Shown piece by piece: positions 53,595 to 64,000 of a stretch of DNA of 64,000 bases; position 1 is the first letter of the stretch, and the number at the start of each line of letters is the position of its first letter. The notes under the pieces were generated by a model. The model was given only the letters and a program-made list of their open reading frames with translations, did not search any database and was not told the origin of the DNA. Origin of the DNA: Skeletonema tropicum (taxonomy: Eukaryota > Bacillariophyta > Thalassiosirophyceae > Thalassiosirales > Thalassiosiraceae); NCBI GenBank assembly GCA_037178625.1, contig CM074132.1, forward strand, positions 186,001 through 250,000, read 5' to 3'. The translations under genes and the position numbers were made by a program.

Positions 53595-55153
53595 CTAAAA
53601 CTAAAAGAGAAGTAGTAGTGGGATTGGATTGAGTTGGAATCGTCTTTTGGAATTGCTAAGGTATACGTATACGTACTTGAACTTGGACTACAATTGAAAT
53701 TATCGTTCTAAATGGCAAAATCGTCAATATCTTGGCATGCATTGTTCGTATCAAGACGATGAGTGGCGTTTTGGAATCCTATCCTCTCATTGTGCTCTAT
53801 CGATTGGTGGTGGTATAATATATTGAGAAGAAATATCGATCTTTTCTTTCGTCAATCGACTCAACTACTTAAATCGACCCCTACACTATTAATTTCAATG
53901 ATGATCGGAAATAAAAGGGTAAAAACGAGACAACCCAGCCATTCGAATCGTCGTCTCAAGCTCTATCGATTGACCAAGCAACCAGCATCAACAACACGCA
54001 CCATCATATTATTATTCACAGCTCGTCCTCGCTGCCGCTTGCACAGTTGTTACGTCGAAGATCTCAAAAAGCGACCACTGTAGATCAGGTAAGATCCATG
54101 AGCTTTACCACTCGTGCATCAAACGCTTCGGACTGCGCTCGGCATATTGTTGTTGCTTGTGGTTCGCTGATTGTAGTATTCATTATTGAGAGGAGCTCCA
54201 ACCACAAGCAGTATCGTCGTCGGAGTTGGAAGTAGTAGCAGTGGGTGATGCTTGTGGTTGGAAGAGGAAGTATTACCATTACCAGTGGTTGTTTTGGTAG
54301 TGTGTGGGTCATTTATTGGACGGTACATACATGTGGAATGTACCATGATGAGTGATGAGGCAGATCTATGCTCAGCGTTTGAATGCGCTGCACCTGAAGT
54401 TCATTGATGGCGCTGATCTAGGAGATCTGTATTTATGAGGGCATTTGCACGAGCTCCGTTTATTAGTGGATCTTATTGCATTAAGTTGTCGTTCTTCAGC
54501 GCAGAGCTGTGATTATAATTTTGAAGAATCATCGATCGCATGGTTATAATGATGGTACTAATCGATGCAGGGTGAAAAGAGCTTTCGATTGGTTGTTCAT
54601 TTATATTGTATTTTGGTCGAATTTGGACCTTGGATACAAAGCCGGATTGCAAGCCGCCGATCACTTTCTAGACCCGCTTTTGACCGAGATGATCTGTGAA
54701 AAGTCAGTTGTCCAATTAAGCTCATTATACGTCTGATCGATAGAGCACGATATGAGCTTGCCAAAACGACACTTATCGCCTTGATAGGACCGCTAGGAGA
54801 CAAGATATCAAAAGATACTGCTCCATGGTGCATCTCGATTCTCGATCTACTGCTCTTGCTTTGATGGCTTTTTGATGCGACACAGCAATTCAGATGCCCG
54901 TCTCATTAAATCTACTAACGAAGCGACGGCAAAGATTCAGCTCTGAGTCTGAGCAGTCTCTGAGCTATCGCATCATTCAACCACCATGCAATGCCCAGGC
55001 AAAGGCATGTGAACGCCTCGGAAACCAGTCAAGACTTTTACTATGCTAATGGATGGATAGAGCTGATAATATAGTGCTGGTGCTGACTGCTGACCGCGGG
55101 ATGACGCCACAGTAACAGTAACAGTAGGTAGCTTGCTCCTTCCACAACCACAA
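52684..55153 (+). repeat. 2,470-bp tandem unit 1, right array
   Basis: From CCGGCCG in the full gene to the base before the next CCGGCCG (55154). It holds the RRM body and about 1.56 kb of 3' spacer. Each spacer has a donor-like CAG|GTAAGATCC (here 54090) and, 88 bp on, an acceptor-like TGATTGTAG, but no product could be built with a start codon. Confidence 0.93.
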
Positions 55154-57623
55154 CCGGCCGACCCGGCACCAAATCCTTCATGGATCCGAACAAACTCTTT
55201 ATTGGGAACTTACCCTACGACGCCAACGAAAGTGACATCCGACAGCTCTTTGCAGAGTTTTGGGGTGTGCCTGTCGATGTGGTCGAGGAGCGTATCGAGA
55301 GTATCAAGGTGATTCGAGATTGGAAGACGGGGAAGAGTAAGGGCTTTGGATTTTTGCAATTTTATGAGCCCATGGTGGCTACTTCGACCATGGTCAGTAT
55401 GAACCAGGCCAAGAATAAGAAGGGAGGGTGGAAGATTAAGGGACGGACTGTGAGGTTGGATCAGGGGAAGAGGAATAGGGAGGAGGAGGAGAAGGAACTG
55501 CAGAGGAAGAAGGCTGAGAAGGAGAAAAAGAAGAGGGAGCGAGAGGAGCGAGAGCGAATGGCGAGGGCAGATTTTCATTTGGATGAGGAGGGTAAGGTCA
55601 TTCATGATGCGTTAGTGGCTGTTGATGTTGATGGAGTCCAAGACAGTGAAGAAGAGGATGGAATGATGAGTGAAGATGATATGATTACCTTCATGGAGAA
55701 GGGAGGATTACGAGGTGTTATGCCGCTTACAATGGAAACTGCTGGATTCTTGGGCATTGAAGGAATGTATGAAGATGACGATGATGACGTAGACGAAGAT
55801 TATTACAGTGAATTCTACGGTGATAATGGCTACAATGACGATGATTGGAACGGTGGAGATCTGGACGAGGAAGAAGACGCTTCCCTGGAGAACTTTGTCT
55901 TTGATGGAGACTTTGAGGCGGAGTACAATCCCAATGAATATGAGGCTTTGAGTGAGGAGGAGGAAGCGGAGATGAAGCAGATGAATAGGGAGCAAAGAAG
56001 GGCTGCTGAAAAGAAGAGGAAGAAGAGAAAGTTGCCCTTTAAGGGATTTGGAACGCCCAACTAACTAAAACTAAAAGAGAAGTAGTAGTGGGATTGGATT
56101 GAGTTGGAATCGTCTTTTGGAATTGCTAAGGTATACGTATACGTACTTGAACTTGGACTACAATTGAAATTATCGTTCTAAATGGCAAAATCGTCAATAT
56201 CTTGGCATGCATTGTTCGTATCAAGACGATGAGTGGCGTTTTGGAATCCTATCCTCTCATTGTGCTCTATCGATTGGTGGTGGTATAATATATTGAGAAG
56301 AAATATCGATCTTTTCTTTCGTCAATCGACTCAACTACTTAAATCGACCCCTACACTATTAATTTCAATGATGATCGGAAATAAAAGGGTAAAAACGAGA
56401 CAACCCAGCCATTCGAATCGTCGTCTCAAGCTCTATCGATTGACCAAGCAACCAGCATCAACAACACGCACCATCATATTATTATTCACAGCTCGTCCTC
56501 GCTGCCGCTTGCACAGTTGTTACGTCGAAGATCTCAAAAAGCGACCACTGTAGATCAGGTAAGATCCATGAGCTTTACCACTCGTGCATCAAACGCTTCG
56601 GACTGCGCTCGGCATATTGTTGTTGCTTGTGGTTCGCTGATTGTAGTATTCATTATTGAGAGGAGCTCCAACCACAAGCAGTATCGTCGTCGGAGTTGGA
56701 AGTAGTAGCAGTGGGTGATGCTTGTGGTTGGAAGAGGAAGTATTACCATTACCAGTGGTTGTTTTGGTAGTGTGTGGGTCATTTATTGGACGGTACATAC
56801 ATGTGGAATGTACCATGATGAGTGATGAGGCAGATCTATGCTCAGCGTTTGAATGCGCTGCACCTGAAGTTCATTGATGGCGCTGATCTAGGAGATCTGT
56901 ATTTATGAGGGCATTTGCACGAGCTCCGTTTATTAGTGGATCTTATTGCATTAAGTTGTCGTTCTTCAGCGCAGAGCTGTGATTATAATTTTGAAGAATC
57001 ATCGATCGCATGGTTATAATGATGGTACTAATCGATGCAGGGTGAAAAGAGCTTTCGATTGGTTGTTCATTTATATTGTATTTTGGTCGAATTTGGACCT
57101 TGGATACAAAGCCGGATTGCAAGCCGCCGATCACTTTCTAGACCCGCTTTTGACCGAGATGATCTGTGAAAAGTCAGTTGTCCAATTAAGCTCATTATAC
57201 GTCTGATCGATAGAGCACGATATGAGCTTGCCAAAACGACACTTATCGCCTTGATAGGACCGCTAGGAGACAAGATATCAAAAGATACTGCTCCATGGTG
57301 CATCTCGATTCTCGATCTACTGCTCTTGCTTTGATGGCTTTTTGATGCGACACAGCAATTCAGATGCCCGTCTCATTAAATCTACTAACGAAGCGACGGC
57401 AAAGATTCAGCTCTGAGTCTGAGCAGTCTCTGAGCTATCGCATCATTCAACCACCATGCAATGCCCAGGCAAAGGCATGTGAACGCCTCGGAAACCAGTC
57501 AAGACTTTTACTATGCTAATGGATGGATAGAGCTGATAATATAGTGCTGGTGCTGACTGCTGACCGCGGGATGACGCCACAGTAACAGTAACAGTAGGTA
57601 GCTTGCTCCTTCCACAACCACAA
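55154..57623 (+). repeat. 2,470-bp tandem unit 2, right array
   Basis: Same length and, as far as sampled, same sequence as unit 1; starts at the same CCGGCCG word. Confidence 0.93.
55180..56064 (+). CDS. RRM protein, right array copy 2, no presequence
   Basis: 294 aa from ATG 55180, identical to aa 109-402 of the full protein. Upstream the frame is open only to the duplication junction and a TAG just before CTTGCTCCTTCC, so the presequence is absent and replaced by spacer DNA. If transcribed from the spacer, the product would be cytosolic or nuclear instead of plastidic. RRM and acidic domain intact, no nonsense changes. Confidence 0.75.
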   Translation: MDPNKLFIGNLPYDANESDIRQLFAEFWGVPVDVVEERIESIKVIRDWKTGKSKGFGFLQFYEPMVATSTMVSMNQAKNKKGGWKIKGRTVRLDQGKRNREEEEKELQRKKAEKEKKKREREERERMARADFHLDEEGKVIHDALVAVDVDGVQDSEEEDGMMSEDDMITFMEKGGLRGVMPLTMETAGFLGIEGMYEDDDDDVDEDYYSEFYGDNGYNDDDWNGGDLDEEEDASLENFVFDGDFEAEYNPNEYEALSEEEEAEMKQMNREQRRAAEKKRKKRKLPFKGFGTPN

Positions 57624-60099
57624 CCGGCCGACCCGGCACCAAATCCTTCATGGATCCGAACAAACTCTTTATTGGGAACTTACCCTACGACGCCAACGAA
57701 AGTGACATCCGACAGCTCTTTGCAGAGTTTTGGGGTGTGCCTGTCGATGTGGTCGAGGAGCGTATCGAGAGTATCAAGGTGATTCGAGATTGGAAGACGG
57801 GGAAGAGTAAGGGCTTTGGATTTTTGCAATTTTATGAGCCCATGGTGGCTACTTCGACCATGGTCAGTATGAACCAGGCCAAGAATAAGAAGGGAGGGTG
57901 GAAGATTAAGGGACGGACTGTGAGGTTGGATCAGGGGAAGAGGAATAGGGAGGAGGAGGAGAAGGAACTGCAGAGGAAGAAGGCTGAGAAGGAGAAAAAG
58001 AAGAGGGAGCGAGAGGAGCGAGAGCGAATGGCGAGGGCAGATTTTCATTTGGATGAGGAGGGTAAGGTCATTCATGATGCGTTAGTGGCTGTTGATGTTG
58101 ATGGAGTCCAAGACAGTGAAGAAGAGGATGGAATGATGAGTGAAGATGATATGATTACCTTCATGGAGAAGGGAGGATTACGAGGTGTTATGCCGCTTAC
58201 AATGGAAACTGCTGGATTCTTGGGCATTGAAGGAATGTATGAAGATGACGATGATGACGTAGACGAAGATTATTACAGTGAATTCTACGGTGATAATGGC
58301 TACAATGACGATGATTGGAACGGTGGAGATCTGGACGAGGAAGAAGACGCTTCCCTGGAGAACTTTGTCTTTGATGGAGACTTTGAGGCGGAGTACAATC
58401 CCAATGAATATGAGGCTTTGAGTGAGGAGGAGGAAGCGGAGATGAAGCAGATGAATAGGGAGCAAAGAAGGGCTGCTGAAAAGAAGAGGAAGAAGAGAAA
58501 GTTGAAGTTGCCCTTTAAGGGATTTGGAACGCCCAACTAACTAAAACTAAAAGAGAAGTAGTAGTGGGATTGGATTGAGTTGGAATCGTCTTTTGGAATT
58601 GCTAAGGTATACGTATACGTACTTGAACTTGGACTACAATTGAAATTATCGTTCTAAATGGCAAAATCGTCAATATCTTGGCATGCATTGTTCGTATCAA
58701 GACGATGAGTGGCGTTTTGGAATCCTATCCTCTCATTGTGCTCTATCGATTGGTGGTGGTATAATATATTGAGAAGAAATATCGATCTTTTCTTTCGTCA
58801 ATCGACTCAACTACTTAAATCGACCCCTACACTATTAATTTCAATGATGATCGGAAATAAAAGGGTAAAAACGAGACAACCCAGCCATTCGAATCGTCGT
58901 CTCAAGCTCTATCGATTGACCAAGCAACCAGCATCAACAACACGCACCATCATATTATTATTCACAGCTCGTCCTCGCTGCCGCTTGCACAGTTGTTACG
59001 TCGAAGATCTCAAAAAGCGACCACTGTAGATCAGGTAAGATCCATGAGCTTTACCACTCGTGCATCAAACGCTTCGGACTGCGCTCGGCATATTGTTGTT
59101 GCTTGTGGTTCGCTGATTGTAGTATTCATTATTGAGAGGAGCTCCAACCACAAGCAGTATCGTCGTCGGAGTTGGAAGTAGTAGCAGTGGGTGATGCTTG
59201 TGGTTGGAAGAGGAAGTATTACCATTACCAGTGGTTGTTTTGGTAGTGTGTGGGTCATTTATTGGACGGTACATACATGTGGAATGTACCATGATGAGTG
59301 ATGAGGCAGATCTATGCTCAGCGTTTGAATGCGCTGCACCTGAAGTTCATTGATGGCGCTGATCTAGGAGATCTGTATTTATGAGGGCATTTGCACGAGC
59401 TCCGTTTATTAGTGGATCTTATTGCATTAAGTTGTCGTTCTTCAGCGCAGAGCTGTGATTATAATTTTGAAGAATCATCGATCGCATGGTTATAATGATG
59501 GTACTAATCGATGCAGGGTGAAAAGAGCTTTCGATTGGTTGTTCATTTATATTGTATTTTGGTCGAATTTGGACCTTGGATACAAAGCCGGATTGCAAGC
59601 CGCCGATCACTTTCTAGACCCGCTTTTGACCGAGATGATCTGTGAAAAGTCAGTTGTCCAATTAAGCTCATTATACGTCTGATCGATAGAGCACGATATG
59701 AGCTTGCCAAAACGACACTTATCGCCTTGATAGGACCGCTAGGAGACAAGATATCAAAAGATACTGCTCCATGGTGCATCTCGATTCTCGATCTACTGCT
59801 CTTGCTTTGATGGCTTTTTGATGCGACACAGCAATTCAGATGCCCGTCTCATTAAATCTACTAACGAAGCGACGGCAAAGATTCAGCTCTGAGTCTGAGC
59901 AGTCTCTGAGCTATCGCATCATTCAACCACCATGCAATGCCCAGGCAAAGGCATGTGAACGCCTCGGAAACCAGTCAAGACTTTTACTATGCTAATGGAT
60001 GGATAGAGCTGATAATATAGTGCTGGTGCTGACTGCTGACCGCGGGATGACGCCACAGTAACAGTAACAGTAGGTAGCTTGCTCCTTCCACAACCACAA
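57624..60099 (+). repeat. Tandem unit 3, right array, 2,476 bp
   Basis: Like the other units but 6 bp longer because of an AAGTTG duplication at the 3' end of its CDS. Confidence 0.93.
57650..58540 (+). CDS. RRM protein, right array copy 3, no presequence, +KL
   Basis: 296 aa from ATG 57650. Same as copy 2 except for a duplicated hexamer AAGTTG (58501-58512) that adds Lys-Leu in the basic tail (RKLKLPF). It is the only sequence difference found among the copies and a handy marker of this unit. Confidence 0.75.
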   Translation: MDPNKLFIGNLPYDANESDIRQLFAEFWGVPVDVVEERIESIKVIRDWKTGKSKGFGFLQFYEPMVATSTMVSMNQAKNKKGGWKIKGRTVRLDQGKRNREEEEKELQRKKAEKEKKKREREERERMARADFHLDEEGKVIHDALVAVDVDGVQDSEEEDGMMSEDDMITFMEKGGLRGVMPLTMETAGFLGIEGMYEDDDDDVDEDYYSEFYGDNGYNDDDWNGGDLDEEEDASLENFVFDGDFEAEYNPNEYEALSEEEEAEMKQMNREQRRAAEKKRKKRKLKLPFKGFGTPN

Positions 60100-62569
60100 C
60101 CGGCCGACCCGGCACCAAATCCTTCATGGATCCGAACAAACTCTTTATTGGGAACTTACCCTACGACGCCAACGAAAGTGACATCCGACAGCTCTTTGCA
60201 GAGTTTTGGGGTGTGCCTGTCGATGTGGTCGAGGAGCGTATCGAGAGTATCAAGGTGATTCGAGATTGGAAGACGGGGAAGAGTAAGGGCTTTGGATTTT
60301 TGCAATTTTATGAGCCCATGGTGGCTACTTCGACCATGGTCAGTATGAACCAGGCCAAGAATAAGAAGGGAGGGTGGAAGATTAAGGGACGGACTGTGAG
60401 GTTGGATCAGGGGAAGAGGAATAGGGAGGAGGAGGAGAAGGAACTGCAGAGGAAGAAGGCTGAGAAGGAGAAAAAGAAGAGGGAGCGAGAGGAGCGAGAG
60501 CGAATGGCGAGGGCAGATTTTCATTTGGATGAGGAGGGTAAGGTCATTCATGATGCGTTAGTGGCTGTTGATGTTGATGGAGTCCAAGACAGTGAAGAAG
60601 AGGATGGAATGATGAGTGAAGATGATATGATTACCTTCATGGAGAAGGGAGGATTACGAGGTGTTATGCCGCTTACAATGGAAACTGCTGGATTCTTGGG
60701 CATTGAAGGAATGTATGAAGATGACGATGATGACGTAGACGAAGATTATTACAGTGAATTCTACGGTGATAATGGCTACAATGACGATGATTGGAACGGT
60801 GGAGATCTGGACGAGGAAGAAGACGCTTCCCTGGAGAACTTTGTCTTTGATGGAGACTTTGAGGCGGAGTACAATCCCAATGAATATGAGGCTTTGAGTG
60901 AGGAGGAGGAAGCGGAGATGAAGCAGATGAATAGGGAGCAAAGAAGGGCTGCTGAAAAGAAGAGGAAGAAGAGAAAGTTGCCCTTTAAGGGATTTGGAAC
61001 GCCCAACTAACTAAAACTAAAAGAGAAGTAGTAGTGGGATTGGATTGAGTTGGAATCGTCTTTTGGAATTGCTAAGGTATACGTATACGTACTTGAACTT
61101 GGACTACAATTGAAATTATCGTTCTAAATGGCAAAATCGTCAATATCTTGGCATGCATTGTTCGTATCAAGACGATGAGTGGCGTTTTGGAATCCTATCC
61201 TCTCATTGTGCTCTATCGATTGGTGGTGGTATAATATATTGAGAAGAAATATCGATCTTTTCTTTCGTCAATCGACTCAACTACTTAAATCGACCCCTAC
61301 ACTATTAATTTCAATGATGATCGGAAATAAAAGGGTAAAAACGAGACAACCCAGCCATTCGAATCGTCGTCTCAAGCTCTATCGATTGACCAAGCAACCA
61401 GCATCAACAACACGCACCATCATATTATTATTCACAGCTCGTCCTCGCTGCCGCTTGCACAGTTGTTACGTCGAAGATCTCAAAAAGCGACCACTGTAGA
61501 TCAGGTAAGATCCATGAGCTTTACCACTCGTGCATCAAACGCTTCGGACTGCGCTCGGCATATTGTTGTTGCTTGTGGTTCGCTGATTGTAGTATTCATT
61601 ATTGAGAGGAGCTCCAACCACAAGCAGTATCGTCGTCGGAGTTGGAAGTAGTAGCAGTGGGTGATGCTTGTGGTTGGAAGAGGAAGTATTACCATTACCA
61701 GTGGTTGTTTTGGTAGTGTGTGGGTCATTTATTGGACGGTACATACATGTGGAATGTACCATGATGAGTGATGAGGCAGATCTATGCTCAGCGTTTGAAT
61801 GCGCTGCACCTGAAGTTCATTGATGGCGCTGATCTAGGAGATCTGTATTTATGAGGGCATTTGCACGAGCTCCGTTTATTAGTGGATCTTATTGCATTAA
61901 GTTGTCGTTCTTCAGCGCAGAGCTGTGATTATAATTTTGAAGAATCATCGATCGCATGGTTATAATGATGGTACTAATCGATGCAGGGTGAAAAGAGCTT
62001 TCGATTGGTTGTTCATTTATATTGTATTTTGGTCGAATTTGGACCTTGGATACAAAGCCGGATTGCAAGCCGCCGATCACTTTCTAGACCCGCTTTTGAC
62101 CGAGATGATCTGTGAAAAGTCAGTTGTCCAATTAAGCTCATTATACGTCTGATCGATAGAGCACGATATGAGCTTGCCAAAACGACACTTATCGCCTTGA
62201 TAGGACCGCTAGGAGACAAGATATCAAAAGATACTGCTCCATGGTGCATCTCGATTCTCGATCTACTGCTCTTGCTTTGATGGCTTTTTGATGCGACACA
62301 GCAATTCAGATGCCCGTCTCATTAAATCTACTAACGAAGCGACGGCAAAGATTCAGCTCTGAGTCTGAGCAGTCTCTGAGCTATCGCATCATTCAACCAC
62401 CATGCAATGCCCAGGCAAAGGCATGTGAACGCCTCGGAAACCAGTCAAGACTTTTACTATGCTAATGGATGGATAGAGCTGATAATATAGTGCTGGTGCT
62501 GACTGCTGACCGCGGGATGACGCCACAGTAACAGTAACAGTAGGTAGCTTGCTCCTTCCACAACCACAA
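60100..62569 (+). repeat. 2,470-bp tandem unit 4, right array
   Basis: Same boundaries and length as units 1 and 2. Confidence 0.93.
60126..61010 (+). CDS. RRM protein, right array copy 4, no presequence
   Basis: 294 aa from ATG 60126, identical to copy 2. It lacks the plastid presequence and lies behind the same spacer, which carries TATA-poor sequence with GATAATATAG about 90 bp upstream of the ATG. Confidence 0.75.
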   Translation: MDPNKLFIGNLPYDANESDIRQLFAEFWGVPVDVVEERIESIKVIRDWKTGKSKGFGFLQFYEPMVATSTMVSMNQAKNKKGGWKIKGRTVRLDQGKRNREEEEKELQRKKAEKEKKKREREERERMARADFHLDEEGKVIHDALVAVDVDGVQDSEEEDGMMSEDDMITFMEKGGLRGVMPLTMETAGFLGIEGMYEDDDDDVDEDYYSEFYGDNGYNDDDWNGGDLDEEEDASLENFVFDGDFEAEYNPNEYEALSEEEEAEMKQMNREQRRAAEKKRKKRKLPFKGFGTPN

Positions 62570-64000
62570 CCGGCCGACCCGGCACCAAATCCTTCATGGA
62601 TCCGAACAAACTCTTTATTGGGAACTTACCCTACGACGCCAACGAAAGTGACATCCGACAGCTCTTTGCAGAGTTTTGGGGTGTGCCTGTCGATGTGGTC
62701 GAGGAGCGTATCGAGAGTATCAAGGTGATTCGAGATTGGAAGACGGGGAAGAGTAAGGGCTTTGGATTTTTGCAATTTTATGAGCCCATGGTGGCTACTT
62801 CGACCATGGTCAGTATGAACCAGGCCAAGAATAAGAAGGGAGGGTGGAAGATTAAGGGACGGACTGTGAGGTTGGATCAGGGGAAGAGGAATAGGGAGGA
62901 GGAGGAGAAGGAACTGCAGAGGAAGAAGGCTGAGAAGGAGAAAAAGAAGAGGGAGCGAGAGGAGCGAGAGCGAATGGCGAGGGCAGATTTTCATTTGGAT
63001 GAGGAGGGTAAGGTCATTCATGATGCGTTAGTGGCTGTTGATGTTGATGGAGTCCAAGACAGTGAAGAAGAGGATGGAATGATGAGTGAAGATGATATGA
63101 TTACCTTCATGGAGAAGGGAGGATTACGAGGTGTTATGCCGCTTACAATGGAAACTGCTGGATTCTTGGGCATTGAAGGAATGTATGAAGATGACGATGA
63201 TGACGTAGACGAAGATTATTACAGTGAATTCTACGGTGATAATGGCTACAATGACGATGATTGGAACGGTGGAGATCTGGACGAGGAAGAAGACGCTTCC
63301 CTGGAGAACTTTGTCTTTGATGGAGACTTTGAGGCGGAGTACAATCCCAATGAATATGAGGCTTTGAGTGAGGAGGAGGAAGCGGAGATGAAGCAGATGA
63401 ATAGGGAGCAAAGAAGGGCTGCTGAAAAGAAGAGGAAGAAGAGAAAGTTGCCCTTTAAGGGATTTGGAACGCCCAACTAACTAAAACTAAAAGAGAAGTA
63501 GTAGTGGGATTGGATTGAGTTGGAATCGTCTTTTGGAATTGCTAAGGTATACGTATACGTACTTGAACTTGGACTACAATTGAAATTATCGTTCTAAATG
63601 GCAAAATCGTCAATATCTTGGCATGCATTGTTCGTATCAAGACGATGAGTGGCGTTTTGGAATCCTATCCTCTCATTGTGCTCTATCGATTGGTGGTGGT
63701 ATAATATATTGAGAAGAAATATCGATCTTTTCTTTCGTCAATCGACTCAACTACTTAAATCGACCCCTACACTATTAATTTCAATGATGATCGGAAATAA
63801 AAGGGTAAAAACGAGACAACCCAGCCATTCGAATCGTCGTCTCAAGCTCTATCGATTGACCAAGCAACCAGCATCAACAACACGCACCATCATATTATTA
63901 TTCACAGCTCGTCCTCGCTGCCGCTTGCACAGTTGTTACGTCGAAGATCTCAAAAAGCGACCACTGTAGATCAGGTAAGATCCATGAGCTTTACCACTCG
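62570..64000 (+). repeat. Tandem unit 5, right array, cut by window end
   Basis: First 1,431 bp of a further unit; the array continues beyond the window. Confidence 0.93.
62596..63480 (+). CDS. RRM protein, right array copy 5, no presequence
   Basis: 294 aa from ATG 62596, identical to copies 2 and 4; complete within the window. Total RRM copies seen: seven, two of them with a presequence. Confidence 0.75.
   Translation: MDPNKLFIGNLPYDANESDIRQLFAEFWGVPVDVVEERIESIKVIRDWKTGKSKGFGFLQFYEPMVATSTMVSMNQAKNKKGGWKIKGRTVRLDQGKRNREEEEKELQRKKAEKEKKKREREERERMARADFHLDEEGKVIHDALVAVDVDGVQDSEEEDGMMSEDDMITFMEKGGLRGVMPLTMETAGFLGIEGMYEDDDDDVDEDYYSEFYGDNGYNDDDWNGGDLDEEEDASLENFVFDGDFEAEYNPNEYEALSEEEEAEMKQMNREQRRAAEKKRKKRKLPFKGFGTPN

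Larger units (their letters stand above)
51609..56034 (+). repeat. Right arm of 4,426-bp inverted repeat
   Basis: Reverse complement of 29661-34086. It starts at TGATCTCAAACG and ends at AAGTTG near the 3' end of the second RRM copy, after which the right array continues normally while the left side changes to the LRR gene. Confidence 0.95.

Noticed and set aside
53763..54833. Small frames on both strands in the spacer of each RRM unit (62-106 codons)
   Set aside because: Several lack ATG starts, they overlap each other, and they recur only because the unit is repeated. The GTAAGA donor/TGTAG acceptor pair there could not be built into a protein with a start.

Overview
The window reads as nuclear DNA of a diatom, most likely a centric, Thalassiosira/Cyclotella-like species. 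The evidence is: short GT-AG introns of about 75-165 bp; a plastid presequence carrying the diatom ASAF-type cleavage motif; secreted proteins with lysine clusters and RXL sites like biosilica proteins; Cys/His (C..GC..GG.C..HG) repeat proteins; a W-P-G-W-type cysteine domain; and Ser/Pro/Thr mucin-like repeats. No prokaryotic operon structure, rRNA, convincing tRNA or CRISPR array was seen.

Layout. 1-5.4 kb is decayed accessory sequence: diverged short repeats, a fragment of an AAA-ATPase gene, a complete 1,467-bp mini LTR retrotransposon (3411-4877, identical 121-bp LTRs, 5-bp target duplication) and an N-terminal fragment of the same ATPase gene. 5.6-9.9 kb is the full ATPase gene (3 exons, 1,353 aa). 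11.2-12.4 kb is MAK16, a 60S ribosome-assembly factor. 12.6-17.5 kb holds a small family of Cys/His-repeat genes, one full on each strand and one truncated tandem copy, interleaved with a 970-bp hAT element (15-bp TIRs, 8-bp target duplication) and an inverted pair of B-box-bearing repeats. 18-25 kb holds secreted protein genes, including a head-to-head pair (19516-22503 minus, 23142-24929 plus) that looks biosilica-associated. 26.0-29.7 kb is a five-exon LRR membrane protein whose 5' end is cut off by a duplication.

29.7-64 kb is dominated by a remarkable arrangement. A 4,426-bp segment occurs twice in opposite orientation (29661-34086 and 51609-56034, mirrored at a constant coordinate sum of 85695). 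Each arm begins a tandem array of 2,470-bp units carrying an RRM gene. The first gene of each array (402 aa) has a plastid presequence. Every later copy starts downstream of it, because the unit boundary falls inside the CDS. The right array has four full units and runs off the window. The 17.5-kb spacer between the arms holds a giant three-exon, 4,246-aa, membrane-anchored mucin-like protein gene (34528-47489 minus), a decayed Cys/His-repeat pseudogene, a MITE-like segment and a broken type II membrane protein gene.

Functional reading: housekeeping (MAK16), cell surface/wall (giant mucin-like protein, silaffin/cingulin-like pair, secreted proteins, LRR protein), signalling-type ATPase, and a strong imprint of transposition, tandem duplication and segmental inversion. 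Exon joins were inferred by eye from splice signals, reading frame and domain continuity; family names come from motif recognition, not database searches. All coordinates with joins are stated in the evidence.
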